Shown here: positions 1 to 10,100 of the stretch, one piece after another | Position numbering within the stretch: the stretch's first letter is position 1 | How the letters are laid out: each line of letters opens with the position of its first letter | Assembly (NCBI RefSeq): GCF_014306625.1 | Contig: NZ_JACRYL010000016.1 | Coordinates: 25,509-89,508, forward strand | Source: Pedobacter fastidiosus | Lineage (GTDB): Bacteria > Bacteroidota > Bacteroidia > Sphingobacteriales > Sphingobacteriaceae | Length of the DNA: 64,000 nucleotides | Direction: 5' to 3' | Program-made: the position numbers and the translations under genes | The notes under the pieces: model-generated | Told to the model about the DNA's origin: nothing | What the model saw: only the letters and a program-made list of their open reading frames with translations | Database searches by the model: none

Positions 1-92
1 CCAATTGCCCGTTTGTACTTACTATATTTTCTTATATGTCTATATGGTGAAATTATTTAAACCAGCGATGCTAAAATATAATACGCTTTAAG

Positions 93-112
93 ATTCCCGC
101 CTGCGCGAGAAT
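93..112. repeat. GC-rich inverted repeat downstream of the GH3 gene
   Basis: Arms ATTCCCGC and GCGAGAAT flank the 4-base loop CTGC, giving an 8-bp stem with one G-T pair. It lies 32 bases beyond the stop of the last gene of the xylan operon and is much more GC-rich than its surroundings. No clear T-run follows on either strand, so it is not a classical terminator. The form resembles short dispersed intergenic palindromes known in many genomes. Whether it is repeated in this genome cannot be seen here, since I found no second copy in the window. Confidence 0.45.
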
Positions 113-143
113 GACGGCAAAAGCACAACCAAATAAGTGCAAA

Positions 144-2363
144 CTATTCAACCAACACAAAATCCTTTTCTAATTTTATATTGTTCGATGCCGTACCAAT
201 CATTAATTTAAAATCGCCTGGTTCTGCGCCCCATTTTAGTTGTTGGTTATAAAAGGAGAGCTTTTCTTTATTAATCGTAAATGTAATTTTCTTACTTTCT
301 CCTGCTTTCAGCATTACTTTTTGGAATTCTTTTAGTTCTTTAACTGGGCGCACAACAGATGCAAACTTATCTTGAAGGTAAAGTTGAGCAACTTCCTCCC
401 CATCATACTTCCCTGTGTTTTTTAAGATAAAACTCACTTCGATTTTCCCATCAATTTTTAGTTGTGGAGCACTTAAAGTTAAATCCGCATATTCGAAAGT
501 GGTGTAACTTAAGCCGTAGCCGAAAGCAAATTTCGGACTATTCGGTAAATCCATATAAGCCGAACGGTAGCGGGTATCTTGGTCGTTTTTAGCCGGACGA
601 CCTGTACTTAAATAATTGTAATAAACCGGGATCTGTCCTTCATCACGTGGAAACGTCATTGGAAGTTTTCCAGCAGGATTATAATCACCGAACAAAACGT
701 TGGCCATTGCATTTCCAGCTTCGCTCCCCAGCCACCAAGTGTACATAATCGCCGGAACGTTATCGGCCGTCCAGTTAAAAATTAAAGGTCTGCCTGCCAT
801 TACCAATACCACAACAGGTTTTCCAGTAGCTTGCATGGCTTTTATTAAGTCTTCCTGAACCCCGGGAATGTGAATATTCGTTTTGCTTTTGGCTTCTCCG
901 CTCATATCCAGCGTTTCACCAACCGCCATCACAATAACATCTGCCTGTTTGGCAACATCTATAGCTTCGGCAAAGCCGGTTTTAGAGGAATCTGAAATTT
1001 CGCACCCCTTTGCGTAAAGCAATTCAGTTTTATCACCAAGCTTATTTTTCAAGCCTTGATACAAGGAAACGAGATTATCTTTTTCCCAAGCAATAGACCA
1101 AAAACCCTGCATATCCTTTTCAGATTTCCCTAAAGGACCGATAACGGCAATTTTCTTTAAGTTTTTAGATAAGGGCAAAACCTGATTGTTGTTTTTTAAC
1201 AGCACAATACTTTTTTCTGCCATAGATAAAGAAGCCTTTCTATTTTCTGGCGAATTCAATTCCTTTTCTTGACGGGCCTCATTACTAAAACGATAAGGAT
1301 CATCAAACAATCCCAGTTCGAATTTCTTGCGGAGAATTCTCCTTACCGCATCATCAATTATGGCTACCGAAACTTTTTTATCGGCAACCAACTTGGCTAA
1401 ATTTGGCAAATAGCTTCTGCTTTCCATATCCATATCGCTTCCTGCTTTGATGGCAAGTTCAGCTGCTTGCATTTTATTTTTGGCAAAACCATGATCAACC
1501 ATTTCTCCAATAGAACCCCAATCACTGACCACAAAGCCCGTATATTTCCATTTATCCTTTAAAATATCTCTCTGTAAATAGGCATTTCCAGTTGCAGGAA
1601 TTCCATTTAAAGTATTGAAAGAATTCATAAAAGTTGCAGCGCCAGCATCAACCGCAGCCTTAAAAGGAGGCAGATAAACTTCCCAAAGGGTATGGTCGCT
1701 CATATCAACCGCAGCATAATCTCTTCCGGCAATTGCAGCACCATAAGCGGCAAAGTGTTTTGCACAAGCCATAATCGCATCCAAATTTCCCAATCCTTTG
1801 CCCTGAAAACCTTTAACTCTAGCAAAGGCAATTTTAGAACCTAAGTAAGTATCTTCTCCGGCACCTTCCATTACCCTTCCCCAACGTGGATCGCGGGCAA
1901 TATCAACCATTGGAGCAAAAGTCCAATGTACGCCAGATGCAGCTGTTTCCCTTGCCGCAACACGAGCAGCATTTTCCATTGCAGCCAAATCCCAGCTAGC
2001 AGCCTCGGCAAGTGGAATTGGAAAAGTAACCCGATAACCATGAATTACATCTAAACCAAAAATCAACGGAATTTTCATTCTCGATTGCATGGCAACTTCC
2101 TGTACTTCGCGGGTTTCTTTTGCACCACGAACATTTAACATCGAACCCAATTTTCCATCCCTAATGTCTTTTAACTTATTTGGGTTATTGGTAATCGGCC
2201 CTGTAGCATCGCGATCTCCAGTATACTGATTTAACTGACCGATCTTTTCATCCAATGTCATCAGTTTTAAAACAGAGTCGATTTTCTTTTCTATCTTTTG
2301 ATTTTGGGCAAAAGCAGAAAACGATAGGGTTAAAATAAAGGCTAATGGTAAATAATGTTTCAT
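144..2363 (-). CDS. Glycoside hydrolase family 3 (beta-glucosidase/beta-xylosidase, BglX-like), exported
   Basis: This 739-residue GH3 enzyme removes terminal beta-linked glucose or xylose from oligosaccharides, probably in the periplasm. Residues 1-19 form a signal peptide ending in AFA-Q. The N-terminal barrel carries DPRWGR (158-163) and KHF (202-204), and the nucleophile is Asp281 in FVVSDW. The alpha/beta sandwich and fibronectin-III-like domains of the BglX type follow, so the length is normal. It is the last gene of the minus-strand operon, 15 bases after the GH10 xylanase gene, and with that partner beta-xylosidase activity is as likely as beta-glucosidase. Substrate cannot be fixed from sequence alone. 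Confidence 0.93.
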   Translation of the reverse strand: MKHYLPLAFILTLSFSAFAQNQKIEKKIDSVLKLMTLDEKIGQLNQYTGDRDATGPITNNPNKLKDIRDGKLGSMLNVRGAKETREVQEVAMQSRMKIPLIFGLDVIHGYRVTFPIPLAEAASWDLAAMENAARVAARETAASGVHWTFAPMVDIARDPRWGRVMEGAGEDTYLGSKIAFARVKGFQGKGLGNLDAIMACAKHFAAYGAAIAGRDYAAVDMSDHTLWEVYLPPFKAAVDAGAATFMNSFNTLNGIPATGNAYLQRDILKDKWKYTGFVVSDWGSIGEMVDHGFAKNKMQAAELAIKAGSDMDMESRSYLPNLAKLVADKKVSVAIIDDAVRRILRKKFELGLFDDPYRFSNEARQEKELNSPENRKASLSMAEKSIVLLKNNNQVLPLSKNLKKIAVIGPLGKSEKDMQGFWSIAWEKDNLVSLYQGLKNKLGDKTELLYAKGCEISDSSKTGFAEAIDVAKQADVIVMAVGETLDMSGEAKSKTNIHIPGVQEDLIKAMQATGKPVVVLVMAGRPLIFNWTADNVPAIMYTWWLGSEAGNAMANVLFGDYNPAGKLPMTFPRDEGQIPVYYNYLSTGRPAKNDQDTRYRSAYMDLPNSPKFAFGYGLSYTTFEYADLTLSAPQLKIDGKIEVSFILKNTGKYDGEEVAQLYLQDKFASVVRPVKELKEFQKVMLKAGESKKITFTINKEKLSFYNQQLKWGAEPGDFKLMIGTASNNIKLEKDFVLVE

Positions 2364-2378
2364 CTGTGTTTTGTATTT

Positions 2379-3455
2379 CTATTTAACTCCGTCTAAAATT
2401 CCCTGGTAAGCAGCCTTTCTTTGGTATTGCGCATCAAAAGGCAGTGGCCAATCCGGTCTATTGTAATTGGAAGGAATCCAACTGTCGGCATCGGTTACAT
2501 TCCATGTGGTAATTCCAAATTGCTGACTTTTAGGGATTGCATTATATGTTTTAACTATAAATTTATACTTAACAGCCTGTTGTTCTCCAAGCGCTGAGGT
2601 ATAGGTTAATGCTTGATTGTTATCTGGATTTAAGGCAATATCGAGTTCGGAAATGTGAATTTTCAAGCCTGTTGCTGCAGCAAGATTTATGGCGCTTGCT
2701 AAGTTTGCATCGCTCTGCGTTACACGAGTATGCATTTGCAAGCCAATTCCATCAATCGGAATTCCTTTGTTCTTCAAGCTTGTAACTAAATTTAAAATGG
2801 CTATTCTTTTTGTAGGTCCAAATTCATGACCATAATCGTTGTAAAATAATAGCGCATCTGGATCGGCTTCATGTGCATATTGAAAAGCTCTACCGATATA
2901 ATCGGCTCCAAGTTTTTGTAACCAAATGCTATTGCGCATGGTTCCATCTTCATCAATGGCTTCATTTACAACATCCCAAGAAACTACTTTACCTTTAAAA
3001 TAACTAACTACAGCTTGAATGTGGGTTTTCAATAAATTTTCCCAATCGGCCGTTGTGCCCTGAAAGTTGGTTACCCAATCTGGCAAAGATTTATACCAAT
3101 TTAAAGTGTGGCCATGAACTCTTTTTCCATTGGCTTTTGCAAAATCGACCAAATAATCTGCATCAGCAAAATTGTAAACATCCTTTGATGGATGTACAGA
3201 TGCAAATTTCATCGCATTTTCTGCCGTGATGCTGTTAAATTCTTTCACCACTAAATTCCGATAATTCGAATTGCTTTTGAGCAAACTAACATTCACCGCA
3301 GCACCCATTGGAAAAGGCAAAGTAGCTTGCAAAGTTGTTTCTGCTATAGGCAATATTGGCGTTGGCTCGATGCTGGTCGCCTTATTTTTTGCGCATGAAA
3401 AAGTCAGTAAAGAAACTGACAGAATAATTTTTGTAACTGTACTGACTTTTTTCAT
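2379..3455 (-). CDS. Endo-1,4-beta-xylanase, glycoside hydrolase family 10, lipoprotein
   Basis: A GH10 endo-xylanase that cuts the beta-1,4-xylan backbone. The 358-residue length fits a single catalytic domain without carbohydrate-binding modules. The N-terminus has a lipobox-like TFSC with Cys21, so it is probably a surface or periplasmic lipoprotein, followed by a Pro/Thr linker (about 25-45). The acid/base catalyst is Glu165 in WDVVNEA and the nucleophile is Glu270 in ISELD. HGHTLNW (114-120) and the ITTWN strand also belong to the family. It starts 8 bases after the GH2 stop. This gene is the main reason to read the locus as xylan-directed. Confidence 0.94.
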   Translation of the reverse strand: MKKVSTVTKIILSVSLLTFSCAKNKATSIEPTPILPIAETTLQATLPFPMGAAVNVSLLKSNSNYRNLVVKEFNSITAENAMKFASVHPSKDVYNFADADYLVDFAKANGKRVHGHTLNWYKSLPDWVTNFQGTTADWENLLKTHIQAVVSYFKGKVVSWDVVNEAIDEDGTMRNSIWLQKLGADYIGRAFQYAHEADPDALLFYNDYGHEFGPTKRIAILNLVTSLKNKGIPIDGIGLQMHTRVTQSDANLASAINLAAATGLKIHISELDIALNPDNNQALTYTSALGEQQAVKYKFIVKTYNAIPKSQQFGITTWNVTDADSWIPSNYNRPDWPLPFDAQYQRKAAYQGILDGVK

Positions 3456-3463
3456 GACGTTGA

Positions 3464-5293
3464 TTATTTATACTTGGTCTGCATTTCACTGTAAAAATCT
3501 TTCAATACAAAAAAGGCTTTCTTTTTCTTACCTGTTTCGCTGATTAATCCTTTACGGTTCCAAAAATTTTGATAGATAGGATGTTGTCTTCTAGGTGATC
3601 TAAAATCAGCTAAAATCCAAGGTGTCATTCCACGTAAGGCACCAATTTTTGTAAGCATTTTAATTTGGTTTTTATAAAGTGCTTCTTGGTATTCTTCGCT
3701 CCAGCGCGTGTTTTCATCGGCGTGGAAACCACCTAAAGCATCGCCACCAAACTCTGTAATTACTACAGGTTTTTTATATTTGATATCAAAGTTATACTTG
3801 GTAATTTCTGAAGGATTACCGCCCCAATACCAGCCGGCATATTCGTTAAAGCTTACCAAATCAATTTTCTCTCCTAGCGGATCATTTAAAATAATGTTGT
3901 TGCCATCGCGATGAACTTCTAAAGCAGCAGCAACCAAACGCGTATCATCCAACGATCTAGCGGTTTCTGCCAAATTGCTCATAAAACTTAATCGGGCATC
4001 GCTTAACGGTGTTTCGTTTCCGATAGACCAAACGATCACACTTGCTCGGTTTTTATCGCGAACAATTAAATCGGTAAGTTGCTGTTTAGCATTTGCATAA
4101 GTGGCCGGATTGGTCCAGCTGATGGTCCAATAAACCGGAACTTCAGCCCAAACCAATAATCCCATTTCATCGGCCAGGCGAATCATTTCCTCATTATGCG
4201 GATAATGCGCCAAGCGAACATAATTACAGTTCATATCTTTTGCCCATTGCAACATCATGCGCATATCACCTTCAGACCGTAAACGACCAGCTAATAATGG
4301 GTTTTCATCATGCAGGGAAATCCCTCTTAAAAATATCGATTTGCCATTTAAGAGAATGCTATCGCCATCTACCTGAATGGTTCTAAACCCGATTTTATCG
4401 TTGATATCTTCTTTGTCGGTTTTAACGTTTACGGCGTACAGTTTTGGGCTTTCCGGCGACCATAGACTTAGGTTGTTCCAAACAAATTCATCGGTTATTT
4501 TACCTTCTGAATCGGTTTTATATTTCTTTTCTAATTTTAATTCGGGAATAGATAAGGTTACTTCCTGATTGGAAGTAGCATCTGCTAATTTTACGGTAAA
4601 GTTTAAAAGGTTTTTATTTCCTTTAACCAACTGGAGTTTATAATCGCTGATAAAATGATCTGGAAATTCGGCCAAATAAACATCACGAGTGATTCCGCCA
4701 TAGTTCCACCAATCGGTATTTACCGTTGGAATTTCATCTTGCTTGCGGATATTATCAACCTTAAGGACAATGGAGTTTTCGCCCAATTTTAAGTTATTGG
4801 TTACCTCAAACTGAAATGGTGTGAAACCACCTTTATGCACACCTAATTTCTTTCCGTTTAAATAAACATGCGCCTCATAATTTACAGCAGCAAAATAAAC
4901 GTAATATCTTTTACCCTTTTCAGGCTTGGCATCAAACTTTCTGCGGAGCCAAATATTGCCTTCGTAAAGCTCCAATTTTTCCGATTGCGAGTTCCAATCG
5001 CCTGGAATATTCATCTGCGGAGAATGATCGAAATCGTATTCGATTAATTCTGATTTATCTTTTTGAACTTTATCATCAAAGTAGCCTCCAGTTCCGGTTT
5101 TAGATTGATCAAAAGGATCATGTCTGTAGTCGTAATAACCGTTTTCGTAAGGATCGATAATGTAATTCCATTTGCCATTTAGGCTTAAAACTTTACGTGC
5201 CTGAATGTTTTGTATAGAGCTAACTTGAGCGTAACTGATTGATGAAAGAAGCGAAAAGCAGATTAAAAATACTCTAAAGGTCGATTTTAACAT
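3464..5293 (-). CDS. Glycoside hydrolase family 2 (beta-glucuronidase/beta-galactosidase type), exported
   Basis: A 609-residue GH2 enzyme with a signal peptide (1-22, ending SYA-Q). The order is sugar-binding jelly roll (about 35-215), immunoglobulin-like domain (about 216-305) and TIM barrel. The acid/base is Glu427 in WSIGNE and the nucleophile is Glu514 in VITEFGG. The compact size and NE..TEFGGD pattern fit the beta-glucuronidase branch better than the thousand-residue LacZ type. In a xylan locus this suits removal of glucuronosyl or galactosyl side groups, which is inference. It is separated from the upstream susD gene by 105 bases with two hairpins, so its expression level may differ from that of the transporter genes. 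Confidence 0.9.
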   Translation of the reverse strand: MLKSTFRVFLICFSLLSSISYAQVSSIQNIQARKVLSLNGKWNYIIDPYENGYYDYRHDPFDQSKTGTGGYFDDKVQKDKSELIEYDFDHSPQMNIPGDWNSQSEKLELYEGNIWLRRKFDAKPEKGKRYYVYFAAVNYEAHVYLNGKKLGVHKGGFTPFQFEVTNNLKLGENSIVLKVDNIRKQDEIPTVNTDWWNYGGITRDVYLAEFPDHFISDYKLQLVKGNKNLLNFTVKLADATSNQEVTLSIPELKLEKKYKTDSEGKITDEFVWNNLSLWSPESPKLYAVNVKTDKEDINDKIGFRTIQVDGDSILLNGKSIFLRGISLHDENPLLAGRLRSEGDMRMMLQWAKDMNCNYVRLAHYPHNEEMIRLADEMGLLVWAEVPVYWTISWTNPATYANAKQQLTDLIVRDKNRASVIVWSIGNETPLSDARLSFMSNLAETARSLDDTRLVAAALEVHRDGNNIILNDPLGEKIDLVSFNEYAGWYWGGNPSEITKYNFDIKYKKPVVITEFGGDALGGFHADENTRWSEEYQEALYKNQIKMLTKIGALRGMTPWILADFRSPRRQHPIYQNFWNRKGLISETGKKKKAFFVLKDFYSEMQTKYK

Positions 5294-5315
5294 AAGGTGT
5301 TTTTTTAGCTATAAA

Positions 5316-5369
5316 TTAATTTATTGTTAAAACTAACAATTAATTAACGGTCGGTGTTTCCACCGACCG
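5316..5369 (-). promoter_or_regulatory. Tandem hairpins between susD and the GH2 gene
   Basis: In mRNA order the first element is a perfect 9-bp GC-rich stem (CGGTCGGTG with CACCGACCG, 5348-5369, loop of 4). Directly after it comes an AT-rich dyad (5316-5347) with a perfect 7-bp core ATTGTTA/TAACAAT around AAAC and six further pairs outside one mismatch. No long U-run follows the GC stem, so partial termination, RNA processing or 3'-end protection of the susCD message is more likely than full termination. This would separate the level of the transporter transcript from that of the hydrolase genes. Confidence 0.5.
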
Positions 5370-5398
5370 CCTAAATTTGAGCAAAATTTAGTTTTCCT

Positions 5399-7147
5399 TT
5401 AATATCCTGGGTTCTGGCCCAATTTCGGTGCCCTATTTAATTCATTTTGAGAAATTGGATATAAATAATTTTTTGCGGTGAAAACTCTATTCTCTACCGT
5501 AAATGGTGTGTAAGTAAAAGTAGTTGGAGTAATTTGTGTAATTCTCATACCTGTAACTGGTTTGTTAAAGGTTATCTCCCCTTCTTTCCAACGGCGAACA
5601 TCATAAAAACGTTGCTCTTCGAAGCAAAGCTCTACCCTACGTTCGTTACGAATTCTTTTACGCAGTTCTACTTGTGTAGGTGCTACGTATGCATTGCCCG
5701 CAGGATTTGTAACCTGCAAAAGTGGCATTTTAACACCTGTTCTATCTCTTATTAAATTAAGCACTCTTAATATTTCGGTTTGAGCACCAACACCTTGCGC
5801 TTCATTTAAAGCTTCAGCATAGTTTAACAACACTTCTGCATATCTAAAGAAAATCCATGGTCTTCGTACGTTTGTAGTTGTACCGGGGCCCCAAGCTGCA
5901 CTTTCACTTAAATACTTACGCATGTAATAGCCTGTTTTGGTGGCATTTACATTTAAGCCCAAACCATCTTTTCCACCTACGAAAGTTTCTACAGGTTTAC
6001 TTTTAAAGTTATTTGCGGCTATAATTGGTTGAACTGAAGCGGTGTTAAACAAAACAGTAAAGCCTAATCTTGGATCGCGGTTTGCGTAAGGGTTTGTTGC
6101 TACGTAACCAGAAGTTGCATCGCTTATGGGTTTCCCAGTAGTTTTCATTTCGAAGGCATCTACCATTTCCTGTGTTGGGTTGGTACGGCCGTTTGCAGCA
6201 TCGTAACTTATTGGTGCATTGTTGGTTTCAATGGCAACCGTATTTAAGGTAGAGGTTGCAAAAATAGTTTCAGAGTTGAATGCACCATTATTCCATAACC
6301 AGATATTAGGGTAAGAAGTGTAAATAGAATGTTTATTCGTATCCATTAATCTTTTAGCTGCATCAGCAGCAAGTTGCCATTTAGATAAATCGCCAGTTGT
6401 GTTGTACTGTGGGCTGGCTGCATATAATAATAATCTTGCTTTAAGCGCCATTGCAGCAGTCTGTGTTGCTCTTCCACGCAGTGGGGTACTCCATTCTGTT
6501 GGCGATAGAGGCAATCTAGAAATTGCATCTTCGCAATCAGCCGAAATCTGTTTAACACATTGGTCAAAAGAATTTCGGGGCAAATCCAAATCATCCGTTA
6601 CCGTAAGGGTTTTGGTTACAATTGCAAAACTTCCGTAGCGTTTAAGCAATTCGAATTGAAAAAATGCTCTCAAAAAATAGGCTTGCCCTTTTAAACGAGC
6701 AATTTGAGAATCGAGCGTTTGGTTTACCGGATTATTTGCAGGGAGGGTTTCATCTGCAGGGATAATAACCGCACCATCAATTTTTTCGAGAAACATATTT
6801 GCTTTACGAATGCCAGAATACATGGCGAAATACACGTCATCGAAAGTTCTAACCGCACTCCAAGTTCCATTGTTCAATACATTGATAGATGAATTTTGGT
6901 TGGAGTTTACGGCTTCATCAGAACCTGAAGCCAGTAACGCTCCATCGTCTAAATCATAACGATCTGAAAGTGATGCATAAACATTGTTCAAGAAATTCCG
7001 AGCATAATCTGGATTGGCCCAAAGTTGAGCTTCTGTAACATCGTTACCTCCACTAAATGAACCATCTTGAAGAAATCCGTCTTTTTTACATCCGGCTGCA
7101 TAGATGGCTACAACAGCAAGAATTATATAGAATATATTTTTTTTCAT
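5399..7147 (-). CDS. SusD/RagB-family outer-membrane glycan-binding lipoprotein (pair 2)
   Basis: A 582-residue SusD homologue, the surface lid that captures oligosaccharides and hands them to its SusC channel. The lipoprotein signal ends YAAGC with Cys20 followed by Lys-Lys. The C-terminal half carries the usual SusD features RNERRVELCFEEQRFYDVRRW and the NYLYPI-Q closing motif. It starts 11 bases after the stop of the neighbouring SusC gene, so the two form one transporter. In a xylan locus the ligand is probably xylo-oligosaccharide. The GH genes lie downstream across the double hairpin. Confidence 0.93.
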   Translation of the reverse strand: MKKNIFYIILAVVAIYAAGCKKDGFLQDGSFSGGNDVTEAQLWANPDYARNFLNNVYASLSDRYDLDDGALLASGSDEAVNSNQNSSINVLNNGTWSAVRTFDDVYFAMYSGIRKANMFLEKIDGAVIIPADETLPANNPVNQTLDSQIARLKGQAYFLRAFFQFELLKRYGSFAIVTKTLTVTDDLDLPRNSFDQCVKQISADCEDAISRLPLSPTEWSTPLRGRATQTAAMALKARLLLYAASPQYNTTGDLSKWQLAADAAKRLMDTNKHSIYTSYPNIWLWNNGAFNSETIFATSTLNTVAIETNNAPISYDAANGRTNPTQEMVDAFEMKTTGKPISDATSGYVATNPYANRDPRLGFTVLFNTASVQPIIAANNFKSKPVETFVGGKDGLGLNVNATKTGYYMRKYLSESAAWGPGTTTNVRRPWIFFRYAEVLLNYAEALNEAQGVGAQTEILRVLNLIRDRTGVKMPLLQVTNPAGNAYVAPTQVELRKRIRNERRVELCFEEQRFYDVRRWKEGEITFNKPVTGMRITQITPTTFTYTPFTVENRVFTAKNYLYPISQNELNRAPKLGQNPGY

Positions 7148-7158
7148 TGTCTTATCTA

Positions 7159-10100
7159 TTAAAATTTCAAGTTCACACCGAACGAATATATTTTCATATA
7201 AGGATATGAAGAGTTGTAACCCGATTCTGGCAACTCCGGATCGATTGGAAGATCGCCAAGCTGATCAAAAGTGATTAAGTTTAAACCACTTGCATAAAGA
7301 CGCAGTTGTTTAATTTTAAGCTTTTTGGTAAATGATGATGGCAATGAATAACCAATTTCCGCATTTTTCAATCTGATGTAATCACCAGATCTGATCCAGA
7401 AATCTGAAGCAGCTGTATTGTTTCCGCGATCTGTTAAAAGTAATCTTGGATAAGGCGCTGAAGTGTTGCTTGGCGTCCATCTATCTACACTGAACTGGTT
7501 TAAGAAACCATTATTCGTATTCCCGGCGTTAACCAACTGTTGAATGGTAATGGAGCGACCGCTTGTTCCTTGAAACAAGAAATTTGCATCAAAATTTTTG
7601 AAGGATAGCGATGCACCGAATCCAAAATAAGCTTTAGGCACGAAGTTGAAATCTGTTCTTACCCGATCTAAATCATTAATTACACCATCACCATTCTGAT
7701 CTACATATTTAATATCGCCAGGCCTAACATCTTTCGATAAAATCTGCTTTGCAGAAGCATCTATCTGTGCCTGACTTTGGAAAATACCATCAGAGATTAA
7801 CATATTGCTGATGTAACCTGCACCTGTATTTGCAGTAGCTGCCGGCGAAATTACACTCGAAATTGGATGACCCAATTGTTTTTGATATTCTGGCAATCCA
7901 GCGCCTTCATTTATGGCTAAAATTTTACTGGTGTTGTAAGTAAAGTTTCCGAAAAGATTAAGATTCAGTTCACCTATATTTTTATTGTAATTAACGCCTG
8001 CTTCAAAACCTTTATATTCTGCTTCGCCTTCATTAACATAAATTAAAGATTGACCCAAAAGACTTGGCAGTAAAGAAGCTGTGGTTAAATCTTTTCTATT
8101 TTCATAAAAATAATCTGCACTGATGGAGAGCGATTGTTTAAACATTTTGGCATCGAAACCTACACTTGTTTTATAAGCTTTTTCCCAAGTAAGGAATGGG
8201 TTTGCCAAAGCCAACTGACCGGAGCCACTAACGCCTGTATAACCTGTACCAAAAGTATAACCTGTTGCACTTCTGGTAAAGAAATCGTTGTAAGCAAATC
8301 TTCTTGCTGTTCCAATTGCATCGTTACCAACAAGTCCGTAAGAACCTCTAATTTTCAAGAAATCTAGAAAACCAGTTGAGCCTTTCATAAAACTTTCATC
8401 AGAGATGATCCATCCGGCAGATGCAGCAGGGAAAAATCCATATCTAGAATCTGGAGCAAAAACTTCAGACCCAGCATAAGAAGCGGTTAAATCAAGAAAG
8501 TAACGTTGGATGTAATTGTAAGAAATTCGGTTAGACCAACCTTCTCTTCTTGCATCCAAACTGCCGAAAGAAGCATAATTTGCTCTAGAGACACGGGTAC
8601 TCACTTTAATATCGTGTTTTCCGAAAGTTCTATTGTAATCAAAACCTGCCCAAAACTCACTTTTCCTAACGTTTCCAGAAAATACATTACCTTGATAATC
8701 AACTTTTGCAGCTGTACCATAAGTAGCGTAAGTTCCATCTGCTTTTAACTCTGAAGTTGCATAAGACTGCGTAAATCCAGAACGGTATAAACCGGCAATA
8801 TCATAAGCGTAAAAAACTTCGCCAGATAAGCCTTTTAAAATGCCATCCATTTTTTGTTTGGCCCTGATGGTGGCAATCATATTACGAACAAGGTCTGTAC
8901 TGGCACCTTTTGCCTCAAGCATTGCCTGTGGATTGTTCTGTGTAAAAATTGATGTTCCTCCGTAAGAACCATTAGGGTTTATTACTGGAAAAGCATTTGG
9001 TGGCAAAGAATATACCGTATTTAAAAAGGTTGCGGTACCAGCATTTGGAAAGGTAAGGTTGGTAATTCTACCACCAATATCCAAAGCAACGTCTAAGTTT
9101 TTATTAACGTGCAAATCTAAATTTGTTCTTAAATTATACCTATTGAAATCGGTATTTGCATCGTATGTATCGTTGTGCCCACCTTTGTAAAAACCACCTT
9201 GTTGGTAAGCACTTAATAAGGTGTAATATTTAATAAAGGCATTCCCACCGGTTACAGTGGCCACATAACGTTGTGTTGGTGCTACACTTTTGGTAAAGTC
9301 TTTTACAAAATTATTGTTTGGGTATTTAATCGGATCTGATCCATCTTGGTAAGCCTGCAAAGCTACAGCGCCGTAAACCGGAGCGCCACCATTATTAACC
9401 GATGCTTCATTATATAGTGTTGCATAAGTATAAGAATCTAATGGTCTTGCAACTTGTAAAGGTGCTTGCAAACCAGCCTGTGCATCAAAAGTTACACTTG
9501 TAGACGTTGCACTTCCGCGTTTCGTTTTAACATAGATTACACCATTTGCTGCATACATGCCGTACCAAGCTAAAGTTGCTGCATCTTTTAAAACGCTTAC
9601 ACTTTCAATTTCACCCAAATCCATCGAGCTAAAACTACGCTCAATTCCATCTACCAGAACTAAAGGCTCTTGGTTGCTATTGTAAGAAGAACGGCCACGA
9701 ACCAAAAAGCTCGATGCATCATAACCCGGTTGCTGAGATCCACTTGGATAAATTGCTAATCCTGGGAGTCTGCCTGTGAATACATTTGTTAAAGATGAAG
9801 AAGGAATCTGCGGAAGATTATCTGATGAGATTGTACTAATAGTAGCCGTTACTTCTCTCTTTTTTCTTACACCGAAAGGAATGTAAACATTATCATCATC
9901 GCCAGCATCAATTAATGCCTTAATTAAAACGATATCGCCTTTATTTACTTCGCCTGCAGGTTTAAGCACCATTCTATAGCCAACGTATTTAAAAACAAGT
10001 ACATCACTTGTAGTGGCTTCTATGGTAAAAATTCCATCTGCTCCTGTTGTTACCGATTTGTTGGTTTTATCTTCTTGAAGTGATACTGCAACACCCGCTA

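Noticed and set aside
3271..3543. 90-codon plus-strand frame over the GH10/GH2 junction
   Set aside because: Lies antisense to the signal-peptide region of the GH10 gene; composition is what an antisense hydrophobic stretch gives.
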